DNA of 64,000 nucleotides, taken from positions 310,001 to 374,000 of the forward strand of contig JAJFKB010000020.1 in the NCBI GenBank assembly GCA_021773395.1, read 5' to 3'. Below, piece by piece: positions 45,757 to 55,628 of this stretch (its first letter is position 1; each line of letters starts with the position of its first letter). Below the pieces are notes generated by a model. It worked only from the letters and a program-made list of their open reading frames with translations. It did no database searches and was not told the origin of the DNA. The DNA is from Gammaproteobacteria bacterium (lineage in GTDB: Bacteria > Pseudomonadota > Gammaproteobacteria > Pseudomonadales > IMCC2047). The translations under genes were made by a program, and so were the position numbers.

Positions 45757-48700
45757 ATGAGTTTTTCATCACGCAACAAACAGCTGAATCCCACTGGAAA
45801 ATGGCAATTCTGGGTAGACCGTGGCGGCACCTTTACTGATGTCGTTGCTCGAAGCCCTGAAGGAAAAATCGTAACCCGCAAACTGTTATCAGAAAACCCC
45901 GAGCAGTATTCTGACGCTGCAATACAGGCGATTAGAATGTTGCTCCAATTAAAAGAGGGCGAACGGATTCCCGACACGCTGCTTGAAAGCGTAAAGATGG
46001 GTACCACCGTTGCTACCAACGCACTGCTGGAAAGGAAAGGCACTCCCACATTGCTGGCGATCACCCGGGGTTTCAAAGACGCTCTTCGTATCGCCTACCA
46101 GAACCGACCGAAACTGTTCGAACTGAACATCCAGCTTCCTGAACTGCTATATCAACAGGCCATTGAGATTGAAGAAAGAGTTAATGCTCAGGGTCAGATC
46201 TTACAGGCACTGGATCTGCAAAGCGCGAGAGAGGATTTCAGGAAAGCCTATAACAACGGACTGCGGTCCATCGCCATTGTGCTAATGCATGGTTACCGTT
46301 ATCCCAGCCATGAACAGCAACTTGCCCGGCTCGCCGAAGATATCGGTTTCACACAGATCTCAACCAGTCACCAGAGTAGCCCGCTGATGAAATTAATCAG
46401 CAGGGGTGATACCACGGTTGTCGATGCCTATTTATCACCCATTCTTAGACATTACATCGACCAGATTATAGCTGAGCTGGGTAACACCCAATTGATGTTT
46501 ATGCAATCCAATGGTGGGTTAGCCAATGCAAACCAGTTCCAGGGCAAAGACAGCATTTTATCGGGTCCGGCAGGCGGTATCGTCGGCGCAGCCAAGACCT
46601 GCCAGTTGGCAGGCCATGAGCGCATTATTGCCTTTGATATGGGTGGCACCTCCACCGATGTATCCCATTTTAACGGTCAGTTTGAACGCAACTTTGATGC
46701 ACAGGTTGCCGGAGTACGGATGCGCGCCCCCATGATGCAAATTCACACCGTGGCGGCCGGAGGTGGTTCGATCGTTAAATTTGATGGGGCGAGGTTCCGC
46801 GTCGGACCGGAATCTGCAGGTGCCGATCCAGGACCCGCCTGTTATCGTCGCGGTGGGCCGCTGACTGTGACCGACTGCAATCTGATGCTGGGCAAAATCA
46901 ACCCGGATCTTTTTCCCTGTGTGTTTGGAAAAAATGCGGATCAGCCACTGGACAGAGTTTGTGTAGAACGGGCATTTGCGAAACTCGCACAACGCGTGCT
47001 TGAAGCTACCGGGCAGAAACTGGCACCGCAGGAGATCGCAGAGGGCTTTCTCAAAATTGCAGTCGATAACATGGCCAATGCCATCAAGCAGATTTCAACA
47101 CAGCGGGGCTATGATGTTACCCGTTACACACTCTGCAGTTTTGGCGGCGCTGGGGGGCAACACGCCTGCATGGTGGCCGATGCGCTGGGCATGAAAAGAA
47201 TCATTTTACATCCCTTTGCCGGAGTGCTTTCAGCTTATGGCATGGGGCTGGCAGATCTTGGTTGTATTCACCAAAAATCGGTCGAGCGCCTGTTCGACAA
47301 AACACTCGCTGCTGAAATCGTCATTGAACTTAAAGCGCTGGAAGCTCAGGGAAGTAAAGAACTGATGCATCAGGGGGTCGACTCGAAGGGGATCACTTTT
47401 GTGCGTACAGCCTACCTCAAATATCAGGGCACAGACTCCAGCCTGGCTGTACCGTTATCCGATTATCAATCAACCATCGACGCGTTCTCCGCTACGCATC
47501 ATCAGCATTATGGCTTTATCGTCGCTCAACGGCCGCTGGTGCTGGAATCCATTTCAGTGGAAACCATTGGTAAAGGCCAGGATGCCGGGCAGTTGCCTGT
47601 TACTTTTAACAAAAGAGAAACCGCGATACAGCCCCAATCCCACAAGTATTTCTATAGCCAGGGGGAAGAGAGAAATGCGCCGGTATATACCAGAAACGAA
47701 TTGATCCCTGGCGACCAGATTGAGGGTCCTGCAATTATCGTGGAGGACACCGGAACCACGATTATTGAACCCGGCTGGCGTGCGACACTCAGTCAACTCG
47801 GCAATCTCGAACTTGAACGGGTAATAGCACTTCCTGAGCGTGTTGCGATTGGCACTCAGGTTGATCCCATAATGCTGGAAGTTTTTAACAACCTGTTTAT
47901 GTCAATTGCCGAACAGATGGGCGCCACGCTTGCGAACACCAGCTATTCGGTAAACGTTAAAGAGCGGCTGGACTTCTCCTGTGCCATTTTCAATGCCGCG
48001 GGTGACCTGATTGCCAATGCACCGCATATGCCTGTTCATCTGGGCTCGATGGGCGAAAGTGTGAAGTCGATCATTACCCGGTTTGCTGGTGAGATGAGCC
48101 CCGGCGATGTATTCATCAGCAATGCGCCCTACAACGGCGGAACTCACCTGCCCGATGTAACCGTCATTACTCCGGTCTTTGACCCAAAACAGAACCGCAT
48201 ACTTTTTTTCACGGCCTCCAGGGGACACCATGCAGATATTGGGGGAATCAGCCCTGGATCGATGCCCCCGGACAGTCGATCGGTTGAGGAGGAAGGTGTT
48301 CTGTTTGACAACATCCGGTTGGTATATCAGGGGGAATTTAGAGAACAGGCGATACGCGCGCTCCTCTCAGACAACCCCTACCCCGCCAGAAATCCCGATC
48401 AGAATATCGCTGATCTCAGAGCTCAGATCGCAGCGAACAACAAGGGCGTCAGCGAAATGTGGCGGATGATTGAGCATTTTGGCTCCAACACCGTTTTGGC
48501 CTATATGCAGCATGTTCAAGACAACGCTGAGGCAGCCGTTCGAAAAGTTATTGGGCAACTGAAGGAGGGTCAATTCAGCTATCCCATCGATGATATGGCG
48601 ACTGTTCGGGTTAACATCACTCTAAACAAAGAACGAAACGGCGTGAAGGTTGATTTTACTGGCACCTCTGCGCAATTGGATAATAATTTCAACGCCCCCT

Positions 48701-49398
48701 CGGCCGTATGTAAAGCAGCGGTGCTTTATGTATTCCGGACGCTGGTCAAGGATGATATACCGATGAACCAGGGCTGTCTTAAACCAATTGAGCTGATCAT
48801 TCCTGAGGGTTCAATGCTCAATCCCGCCTATCCTGCCGCCGTTGTAGCCGGGAATGTCGAAACCTCGCAGTGGATCGTCAATGCCCTGTATGGCGCTTTG
48901 GGTGTGTGCGCCGCTGCCCAGGGGACCATGAATAATTTCACCTTTGGTGATGATACCTATCAGTATTATGAAACGATTGCGGGTGGCATGGGTGCCGGGC
49001 CCGATTTTGACGGCGCCAGTGCCGTACAAACCCATATGACCAATTCACGATTAACCGATCCGGAAGTGTTAGAATGGCGCTATCCTGTTTTGGTGGAGGA
49101 TTTTTCTATTCGCGCAGCCAGTGGAGGTGTTGGCAAGCACCATGGCGGCAACGGCGTTATTCGTAAAATTAAATTTCTGGAACCCATGTCAGCCGCGATT
49201 CTGTCTTCACACCGAAAGACAGCACCTTTCGGGATATGCGGCGGCCAGCCAGGTCAGGTAGGTCTCAGTTACGTTCAGCATGCGAACGGTCAGGTTACAA
49301 GATTAAAGGGTACCGATCGGTTTGACATGAGCGCCGGTGATACCTTTGTTATTGAAACACCGGGCGGTGGCGGATACGCAGCGCCCTCAGATGATTAG
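45757..49398 (+). CDS. Fused HyuA-HyuB hydantoinase / 5-oxoprolinase
   Basis: A 1213-aa ATP-dependent amidohydrolase. The N-terminal HyuA-like half (about 1-690) has the ATP-binding WVDRGGTFTDVV (about 19-30), GTTVATNALLERKG and DMGGTSTDVSHF. The HyuB-like half (about 700-1213) begins near VDPIMLEVFNNLF and includes the APHMPVHLGSMGESV and GNVETSQWIV segments. The single-chain form and length match eukaryotic-type 5-oxoprolinase (OPLAH), which opens 5-oxoproline to glutamate using ATP. That would feed the divergent glutamate dehydrogenase, which is a link by context. A hydantoin-like substrate is the alternative. Confidence 0.9.
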   Translation: MSFSSRNKQLNPTGKWQFWVDRGGTFTDVVARSPEGKIVTRKLLSENPEQYSDAAIQAIRMLLQLKEGERIPDTLLESVKMGTTVATNALLERKGTPTLLAITRGFKDALRIAYQNRPKLFELNIQLPELLYQQAIEIEERVNAQGQILQALDLQSAREDFRKAYNNGLRSIAIVLMHGYRYPSHEQQLARLAEDIGFTQISTSHQSSPLMKLISRGDTTVVDAYLSPILRHYIDQIIAELGNTQLMFMQSNGGLANANQFQGKDSILSGPAGGIVGAAKTCQLAGHERIIAFDMGGTSTDVSHFNGQFERNFDAQVAGVRMRAPMMQIHTVAAGGGSIVKFDGARFRVGPESAGADPGPACYRRGGPLTVTDCNLMLGKINPDLFPCVFGKNADQPLDRVCVERAFAKLAQRVLEATGQKLAPQEIAEGFLKIAVDNMANAIKQISTQRGYDVTRYTLCSFGGAGGQHACMVADALGMKRIILHPFAGVLSAYGMGLADLGCIHQKSVERLFDKTLAAEIVIELKALEAQGSKELMHQGVDSKGITFVRTAYLKYQGTDSSLAVPLSDYQSTIDAFSATHHQHYGFIVAQRPLVLESISVETIGKGQDAGQLPVTFNKRETAIQPQSHKYFYSQGEERNAPVYTRNELIPGDQIEGPAIIVEDTGTTIIEPGWRATLSQLGNLELERVIALPERVAIGTQVDPIMLEVFNNLFMSIAEQMGATLANTSYSVNVKERLDFSCAIFNAAGDLIANAPHMPVHLGSMGESVKSIITRFAGEMSPGDVFISNAPYNGGTHLPDVTVITPVFDPKQNRILFFTASRGHHADIGGISPGSMPPDSRSVEEEGVLFDNIRLVYQGEFREQAIRALLSDNPYPARNPDQNIADLRAQIAANNKGVSEMWRMIEHFGSNTVLAYMQHVQDNAEAAVRKVIGQLKEGQFSYPIDDMATVRVNITLNKERNGVKVDFTGTSAQLDNNFNAPSAVCKAAVLYVFRTLVKDDIPMNQGCLKPIELIIPEGSMLNPAYPAAVVAGNVETSQWIVNALYGALGVCAAAQGTMNNFTFGDDTYQYYETIAGGMGAGPDFDGASAVQTHMTNSRLTDPEVLEWRYPVLVEDFSIRAASGGVGKHHGGNGVIRKIKFLEPMSAAILSSHRKTAPFGICGGQPGQVGLSYVQHANGQVTRLKGTDRFDMSAGDTFVIETPGGGGYAAPSDD

Positions 49399-49441
49399 TC
49401 ACATGAACTTGGTCATATGAACAAAGGTATTGAGTAAACAG

Positions 49442-52138
49442 ATGATCGCCGACCAGGATATTATTCTCACCAAACTGATGCCACCGACCAATAGTGGCCG
49501 TATCATTCATCGTCCGCAGTTTGATCAACTGACCAGCAAGCCGCCAGAGCATCCAGTGACCTTGATTTGCGCATCTGCCGGTTATGGAAAATCTACACTG
49601 ATGGCAACCTGGCATAAACAACTCAGTGAGCAGAACCAGGTGACCTGTTGGCTGTCACTGGAGAAAGAAGAAAGCAGCACTATTGCCCTGCTCTCCTATT
49701 TGATTAGTACATTAAGCCAGGTGGATACCATTTCTGGTGCCTTGGCCCGTGGACAATTGGCCAACTGGTCTGCTGATAGCTCCGTCAACACCATCGCCAC
49801 ACTAATGAAAGAGGTTACAACGCAAGCCAAATCTATGGTGTTTTTCATCGACGACTATCACACAGTCGATACACCTGCCATTGCCCAGATAATGGAAACG
49901 CTGATCAACCTATTACCGGACAATTTGTCACTTGTAATCGCCAGTCGTAAACGACCGCTTTTTTCCATTGGCGTATTAAAGGTTCGCAACCGTCTTAAAG
50001 AGATTGATGCTGGTAGCCTCCGCTTTAGCGAACGGGACGTTGAACAGTTTATCGGGCAGCAGCTCGATACTGAGCTGGCGCATGAAAGCATTCAAAAAAT
50101 CACCCAACAAACTGAAGGCTGGCCTGCTGCGATTCAACTGGTCACGCTGGCTTTAATGGGCACGGCAAATAATCAGGATATACTGAATAAGATTTCAGGT
50201 AATGTACTCGATATTGCTGATTACCTAGCAAAGGATGTGCTGGGAAACCTGGCGCCGGAGATGCAACAGTTTCTTCTTAATACAGCTGTACTGAATCGCT
50301 TTCAACCGGAGTTGTGTGATGCAGTGAACCCCGGACAAAATAACCGTCAGCTTATCGATCAATGCTCGCAGCAAAACCTTTTTTTGATCCCGCTTGATCA
50401 AGCCCGCGGCTGGTATCGCTACCACTATCTATTTCGTGAATTTCTGCTGAATCAATTAGCCATCAAATACCCTAAAGAGTTACCGGAGCTGCACCGCAAA
50501 GCCAGCCGCTGGCTAGCCGCTCAAGGACTAATAGACGATGCAGTATCGCACGCTATTGAAGCGCAGGATTTTCCATTTTTAACCGAACTGGTGGAACGCC
50601 ACGCAAAGCGCTTTATTACCCGAGGACATATGACTCAGGTGCTGGAATGGATCAACCGAATTCCCGCTGACCTGATCGCTGACCGTCCGACCATTCCCGC
50701 TTACAAATGCTGTGCGCTGTTCCATATGCGCCGACCGACGGAAGCCGCCGAGGCGCTGCGCGATGCGGAACAACGACTAGACGAATTGGAGGCGCGCGGT
50801 GAATCCATACCGGGCTTACGCGGTGAACTAAATGTCTATCGTAGCGGTACCGCTGTCGCTGCCGATGATGTCAACAAGGCAAAGGCTATTGCCATGGAGC
50901 CATTGGGCAGCGACGTTGAACCCTTCATTCATGGCGCGCAACAAAATATTCTTGGCTATTGCCATTTCGCAGACGGTGAATACCAGTTGGCACGAGAGGC
51001 GCTGGCGCGCGGAAACCAATACCACGCGCAATGCAACTCCACCTACGGTGTGGTTTATTCACAATGTTTTTCTGCACTGGTAGAAATGGCTATTGGCGAC
51101 CTTTCACGTGCTGAGAAGCTGTTCAGTCTGGCGGAGAAAACGGCTGAGTTGGAAGAGAGCTGGCGCAGTTATATTTCCGCCGAGCCCTCACTGTACCGAG
51201 GCTGTATTTTGTATGAATGGAATCAAATCGAGGGCGCGCGCGAACTGCTTGAACAGAACCTGCCTTACGTGGAGCAATGCTCACAAGCCAGCGCACCAAT
51301 ATTGGGCCATATTGTCAGGGCAAAAATTTGCTGGCGTGAAGATGACCGCTTCGAGGCCTATGCCCACCTGGAGAGAGCGCAATCTATCTGTCAATCAGCC
51401 AATCTACGATATCAACGCCTGCTAGTGGCAAATGAGCAAATTCGTTTTTTGATTGCCGAAGGGCAGATTTACCGAGCCATGGCGACAGCAAACCTACTGG
51501 GTATACAACCACATTCCGGCACACCAGACACATTGCCAAAAAGTTGGCAGCGAGAACCGGGATTCCATTATCTGATCAAATCCAGACTTCTATTAGGACT
51601 GGGTGAGTATGCAGAAGCGTTACTCTTGATCGACCAGCTGCTGCCCTTGGTAGAAATGACGGAGACACGCAGACCGCAGATTTTGTTACGCATTATGAAA
51701 GCGAGGGCTGAGTTGATGTTAAATAAGAAACGTGAAGCATTTAACTCTATTCGCATCGCTATCGAAAAAGCACAGTCCGGGCCCTATTTGAGTCAGTTTT
51801 TGGAGGAAGCCCCATTTGTTTTCGATCTGGTTAACGAGCAATCGTTGCCGAATGATTTATCCAGCGAAGCGCTTTATTTTTTATCGCAACTGAAAAATCC
51901 GGGAGCCGCAGGCGAAGACCCTGGCAAAGTCGGTTCGGCTTCTGAAAAACTGAGCAGTCGGGAAATAGAAATATTACTACATATTTCCCAGGGTAAAACC
52001 AATCACCAAATCGCAGAAAAGCTCTTTATCGCGGACAATACGGTCAAATGGCACTTAAAGAATATATTTGACAAGCTGGAGGTGCGTAACCGCACCTCAG
52101 CTGTGTTTGTGGGTAAGGAAATGGGGTTAATCAAATAG
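49442..52138 (+). CDS. MalT-like LuxR-family transcriptional regulator
   Basis: An 898-aa STAND-type regulator. The N-terminal ATPase domain has Walker A ASAGYGKST (about 44-52) and FFIDDYHTVD as Walker B. A winged-helix/TPR-like region (about 380-800) should bind the inducer, and a C-terminal LuxR HTH (about 830-895, SSREIEILLHISQGKTNHQIAEKL) binds DNA. I used the ATG at 49442 with GAG about 7 nt upstream; a TTG at 49430 has an ill-spaced Shine-Dalgarno. It follows the hydantoinase gene on the same strand by about 45 nt and is a natural candidate to control the local catabolic genes. Confidence 0.9.
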   Translation: MIADQDIILTKLMPPTNSGRIIHRPQFDQLTSKPPEHPVTLICASAGYGKSTLMATWHKQLSEQNQVTCWLSLEKEESSTIALLSYLISTLSQVDTISGALARGQLANWSADSSVNTIATLMKEVTTQAKSMVFFIDDYHTVDTPAIAQIMETLINLLPDNLSLVIASRKRPLFSIGVLKVRNRLKEIDAGSLRFSERDVEQFIGQQLDTELAHESIQKITQQTEGWPAAIQLVTLALMGTANNQDILNKISGNVLDIADYLAKDVLGNLAPEMQQFLLNTAVLNRFQPELCDAVNPGQNNRQLIDQCSQQNLFLIPLDQARGWYRYHYLFREFLLNQLAIKYPKELPELHRKASRWLAAQGLIDDAVSHAIEAQDFPFLTELVERHAKRFITRGHMTQVLEWINRIPADLIADRPTIPAYKCCALFHMRRPTEAAEALRDAEQRLDELEARGESIPGLRGELNVYRSGTAVAADDVNKAKAIAMEPLGSDVEPFIHGAQQNILGYCHFADGEYQLAREALARGNQYHAQCNSTYGVVYSQCFSALVEMAIGDLSRAEKLFSLAEKTAELEESWRSYISAEPSLYRGCILYEWNQIEGARELLEQNLPYVEQCSQASAPILGHIVRAKICWREDDRFEAYAHLERAQSICQSANLRYQRLLVANEQIRFLIAEGQIYRAMATANLLGIQPHSGTPDTLPKSWQREPGFHYLIKSRLLLGLGEYAEALLLIDQLLPLVEMTETRRPQILLRIMKARAELMLNKKREAFNSIRIAIEKAQSGPYLSQFLEEAPFVFDLVNEQSLPNDLSSEALYFLSQLKNPGAAGEDPGKVGSASEKLSSREIEILLHISQGKTNHQIAEKLFIADNTVKWHLKNIFDKLEVRNRTSAVFVGKEMGLIK

Positions 52139-52202
52139 AAACATTTGCATAACTACTGCGCCAGGCAATAGGCAGAGATCTCATATAATTATCCTCAAGC
52201 AG

Positions 52203-52580
52203 TTAAGGCTGTTCAGATTGAAACAGCTTGCTGACAATGAACCACTTATCCCCCGTTTTTATTAACTGAAAACTGTTAGTGAAATTCATTCCCCAATAGC
52301 TACTTTCCTTAAGAAGCACTGTTGCCGTCTGGTCGGTCGCTTCGACACAGCTGAGTTTCGCATGATAGGGTTCTCCCGAAACAACCGGACTGGGAGCCGT
52401 CGAAACGGCCTGATAAAACACCTCTGGCGTCCCCAGCATCAACTCTCCATTCAGATAGCCATACATGGTCGCCTGCTGGTGGAATATTTGCTGCAGCCCT
52501 TCGACATTGCCTTGTCGACAGCATTCTACATAGGTATTGATGGTTGCGGTTGCTGAGCTTTGATCAATCATGTCGTTCAT
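52203..52580 (-). CDS. Putative lumazine-binding / NTF2-like protein
   Basis: A 125-aa protein of the NTF2-like (putative lumazine-binding) fold. IFHQQATMYGYLNGELM and NSFQLIKTGDKWFIVSKLF are typical of the family. A small cone-shaped alpha/beta binding pocket is expected; the ligand is unknown. CAGGGA lies just before the ATG. It follows the HDAC-like gene by 40 nt on the same strand. Confidence 0.8.
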   Translation of the reverse strand: MNDMIDQSSATATINTYVECCRQGNVEGLQQIFHQQATMYGYLNGELMLGTPEVFYQAVSTAPSPVVSGEPYHAKLSCVEATDQTATVLLKESSYWGMNFTNSFQLIKTGDKWFIVSKLFQSEQP

Positions 52581-52621
52581 TCCCTGTCAGTGCATTTCTA
52601 ATGTTTGAGCTTATTATGCCG

Positions 52622-53731
52622 TTAACCGATTTTGTTCACCAGTTGTTGCGCCGCTATGATTATCTGCTCCTGATGTGGAAGCAGCTGTTGCCCACCCAGA
52701 CTGGCCATCATCTCCAGAAAAGGATCCTCAACCGATGTACGGATACCGCTTAACTCTTCCAGTACAGCCAGCCCCATAAAGGGCAAGGTGTCACCGTTAT
52801 AACCACCCTCGTGACACATCAAAATTCGTCCTTCGCAGAGCTCGTCTGCCACCTCCATTAGCTTTTTGGTTAATGAACGATAGCCGCCACTATGCATCTG
52901 CATACGTCCCAGCGGATCGTAGGCCCCCGCATCAAATCCGCAGGGGACAATAATAAGTTGCGGTTGATAGGCCCGCAGCGCAGGAATCACCACTCGATCG
53001 AACGCCGCTTCATAGGCTCCAACACCGGATCCGGCAGGCAATGGAATGTTGATGTTGTAACCTTCCCCTCGCCCTTCCCCGTTTTCGTTCAGATGACCAG
53101 AATCCGGTGGAAAACAGTTATCCTGATGCAACGAGATGGTCAAAGCTCTGGGATCGTCGTAAAAACCACTTTGGGTACCATTACCATGATGTACATCCCA
53201 ATCGACGGTCGCGATGCGCTCCAACCCGTAATGCTCCAGCGCGTGCTTCCCGGCAATCACTGCGTTACCAAAAATACAGAACCCCATGCCATCATCGGCA
53301 AGTGCATGATGACCGGGTGGACGTACCAGCGCATAGGCATTTTTAACCTCACCGGACATAATCGCTTCAAGTGCCGCCAGTACTCCACCGGCGGAAAGAC
53401 GGGCAATGTCATAGCTACCAACCCCCATCGGCGTAAAAATGCCAGCATCGCCACCGATGCTAGAGCTTAGCGTCTTTATTTTTTCCAGATACTGCGCAGT
53501 GTGAAAGCGCAAGATTTCCTGTTCAGTGGTCTCTCGCGCGGCGATAGGCTGTAATTGCGGCAATAGCCCTGAAACTTCCAGTAAGTTACGAAAACGGCGC
53601 TTGGTTTCGGGATTTTCCACATGGGTCCCCGGTTGTACCGGATTACCATAGGGCATGACACCCGCGTAATTTCCGGTGTTGTGCCACATATAAATTTCGT
53701 GCCATACAAAGCCTGTCTTTTTATTGCTCAT
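52622..53731 (-). CDS. Histone-deacetylase-family amidohydrolase
   Basis: A 369-aa zinc hydrolase of the HDAC/acetylpolyamine amidohydrolase family. His141-His142 in RPPGHHA and the metal-site Asp179/His181 in DWDVHHGNGTQ are intact, with GFDAGAYDPLG and HEGGYN later. Bacterial members deacylate small amides such as acetylpolyamines. Neighbours are amidohydrolase and transport genes, which suggests small-molecule catabolism rather than histone-like regulation. Class II HDAC-like sequence. Confidence 0.92.
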   Translation of the reverse strand: MSNKKTGFVWHEIYMWHNTGNYAGVMPYGNPVQPGTHVENPETKRRFRNLLEVSGLLPQLQPIAARETTEQEILRFHTAQYLEKIKTLSSSIGGDAGIFTPMGVGSYDIARLSAGGVLAALEAIMSGEVKNAYALVRPPGHHALADDGMGFCIFGNAVIAGKHALEHYGLERIATVDWDVHHGNGTQSGFYDDPRALTISLHQDNCFPPDSGHLNENGEGRGEGYNINIPLPAGSGVGAYEAAFDRVVIPALRAYQPQLIIVPCGFDAGAYDPLGRMQMHSGGYRSLTKKLMEVADELCEGRILMCHEGGYNGDTLPFMGLAVLEELSGIRTSVEDPFLEMMASLGGQQLLPHQEQIIIAAQQLVNKIG

Positions 53732-53789
53732 AGGTCTTCTCAGTTCTTATCAAAAAGTATAATAGGGCTCACCACATATCAAGAAAGTT

Positions 53790-55535
53790 TTATTTGGACT
53801 CTGTCCGTTGGTAGACAGTTTCACCCTTAAAAAACGTCATTTGAATCTGTGTTTCACTGATATTCTCTGCCGGGATTTCAAAAAGATTGTGATTCAAAAC
53901 CACCAGATCAGCCGATTTGCCCAGCTCCACCGAACCCGTTGAATCTCCCAGTCGCAGTGCTTTTGCACCGCCTCGGGTATAAATATCCAGCGCCTGGGCG
54001 AGAGTAATTGCCTGCTGGGGCCAGAATGTACCCGGAAACTCGCCACGTGGATCGGCGCGGGTCACCATCGCCTCGATGCCAACCCAGGGGTCCATGGTCG
54101 GCACAGCGGCAGGCCAATCAGAACCTGCGGCAACTGGCGCACCGGATTCGACTAGATCTTTGATTGGCCAATAATGTTCGCCACGCTCACCCACGGCACC
54201 AAGGACCGAATCAATAATTGGTGATGGGTGCCACAGATAAGGCGAGAGATCAGCGACCGCATTGAGCGCCGCAAACCTGGGTAGATCTGCTTCGTCAATA
54301 TAGCCCGCGTGCGCCAGCTCATGGCGCAAGCCGGAATCACCATTGGCTTTCCTCGCTTGTTCAATAGCGTCAAGGGTAACGCGAACAGAACGATCGCCAG
54401 CGGTGTGAATCTTAACTGTAAAACCCGCTTTATCCAATGCGGTAATCATTTCAGCCAGCTTTTCGATATCAAAATGCAAACCGCCATTATGGCTATGGCC
54501 GTTGTTTCCTGCCGGCAAATAATTTGCCAGCATGGCCGCCGTACGGGATGAGGTCGGCACGCCATCCATAAAAATTTTCACATAGCGGGTATCCACCTGA
54601 TTGGCGCTGTACCTGTCCCTGAGCATTTCCAGCTTAGTGACATCAAACGTCTCATTATCAAACCCATACTTAACATCAATGGCAGCCGCTAAATGCAGTG
54701 TCACCTCGCCCGCGTCCCCCAGCGCTTTAAACGCAGCCAGTGCACTCTCACCGGCCCAGGCATCCTTGAGACCTGTGATGCCATAACGGTTTGCGATTTC
54801 CATAGCATGCACGGTTGCCGTTTTATACTGTTCCATCGACCAATCGGGCACCAGTTTTTCGACCAACTGATTAGCATGTTCAAGCAACAGTCCGCTGGGT
54901 TCGCCAGTAGCAGCGTCGCGCCCTATCACACCGCCTTCAACTTCCTGGCTATCTTTGTTAATTCCGGCCAGCTCCAGGGCTTTACTATTGGCCCAACCAT
55001 CGTGTCCGGAGTCTGAACTCAGCAACACAGGCTTATCACCTGATACAGCGTCTAGCAGTGCTTTGGGCGATGCCATCGGATATTTGACGAATAGATCACT
55101 ATCCCACTGACCGCCAATAATCCACTCGGCTTCGGGGTTGTCTTTTACACATTGGGCAAGCGTTGCGACTATTTCATCCGGTGTAGCTGTAAAGGGAAAT
55201 ACGCATTGATAGAGCATTTTTAGCCCACCCATTTCCGGGTGTTGATGCGCGTCGTTAATGCCAGGCATCACCATTTTGCCCTGCAGGTTGATAAGCTGGG
55301 TGTTTTCCCCTTGATACTGTTTGACGCCTGTTCCATCACCTACATAGTGATAAACCCCATCTTTAATCGCTACCGCTTCCACCCAGGGTTGCTTAGCATC
55401 AAGTGTATAAATATTGGCATTAACCAGAATCAGATCAGCTTCGTCCTGAGATGAAGTAAGCTGCGCTGCCGGAATATTACAGCCAGAGATTAAGGCGCTC
55501 AAAACTATCAAAAGAAGGTGGTTTTTTGTCTTCAT
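53790..55535 (-). CDS. YtcJ-like amidohydrolase lipoprotein
   Basis: A 581-aa exported metal-dependent amidohydrolase (amidohydrolase 3 / YtcJ type). I chose the ATG at 55535 because it begins a lipoprotein signal peptide with lipobox LISGC; the longer in-frame start at 55607 would lie inside an upstream terminator. Motifs: PGINDAHQHPEMGG (metal His pair), VKIHTAGDRSV, LAHAGYID, AAGSDWPAAVPTMDPW. Predicted to be anchored in the outer membrane facing the periplasm. It comes after the TonB-dependent receptor gene on the same strand but a terminator separates them. Confidence 0.88.
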   Translation of the reverse strand: MKTKNHLLLIVLSALISGCNIPAAQLTSSQDEADLILVNANIYTLDAKQPWVEAVAIKDGVYHYVGDGTGVKQYQGENTQLINLQGKMVMPGINDAHQHPEMGGLKMLYQCVFPFTATPDEIVATLAQCVKDNPEAEWIIGGQWDSDLFVKYPMASPKALLDAVSGDKPVLLSSDSGHDGWANSKALELAGINKDSQEVEGGVIGRDAATGEPSGLLLEHANQLVEKLVPDWSMEQYKTATVHAMEIANRYGITGLKDAWAGESALAAFKALGDAGEVTLHLAAAIDVKYGFDNETFDVTKLEMLRDRYSANQVDTRYVKIFMDGVPTSSRTAAMLANYLPAGNNGHSHNGGLHFDIEKLAEMITALDKAGFTVKIHTAGDRSVRVTLDAIEQARKANGDSGLRHELAHAGYIDEADLPRFAALNAVADLSPYLWHPSPIIDSVLGAVGERGEHYWPIKDLVESGAPVAAGSDWPAAVPTMDPWVGIEAMVTRADPRGEFPGTFWPQQAITLAQALDIYTRGGAKALRLGDSTGSVELGKSADLVVLNHNLFEIPAENISETQIQMTFFKGETVYQRTESK

Positions 55536-55570
55536 ACCAATTTTTCTCGCTTTAAAGTGTGGATTGCTTG

Positions 55571-55597
55571 AAAAAGGGCCCGGCAGGAACCGGGCCG
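55571..55597 (-). terminator. Rho-independent terminator after the TonB-dependent receptor gene
   Basis: GGCCCGG (55577-55583) pairs with CCGGGCC (55590-55596) around a 6-nt loop; on the minus strand the stem is followed by CTTTTT. It lies between the receptor stop and the amidohydrolase start. Confidence 0.88.
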
Positions 55598-55628
55598 AAT
55601 CTTCCAAGACAGAGGGGACTCTATCGAC

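Noticed and set aside
46558-46992. 144-codon minus-strand open frame inside the hydantoinase gene
   Set aside because: Antisense shadow with low-complexity content and no recognisable domain.
52892-53470. 192-codon open frame on the plus strand over the HDAC-family gene
   Set aside because: It is fully antisense to a gene with intact catalytic motifs, has no family features and no ribosome site that I could see.
55536-55607. Upstream extension of the YtcJ-like amidohydrolase
   Set aside because: The added segment covers the terminator hairpin and would hide the lipoprotein signal peptide.
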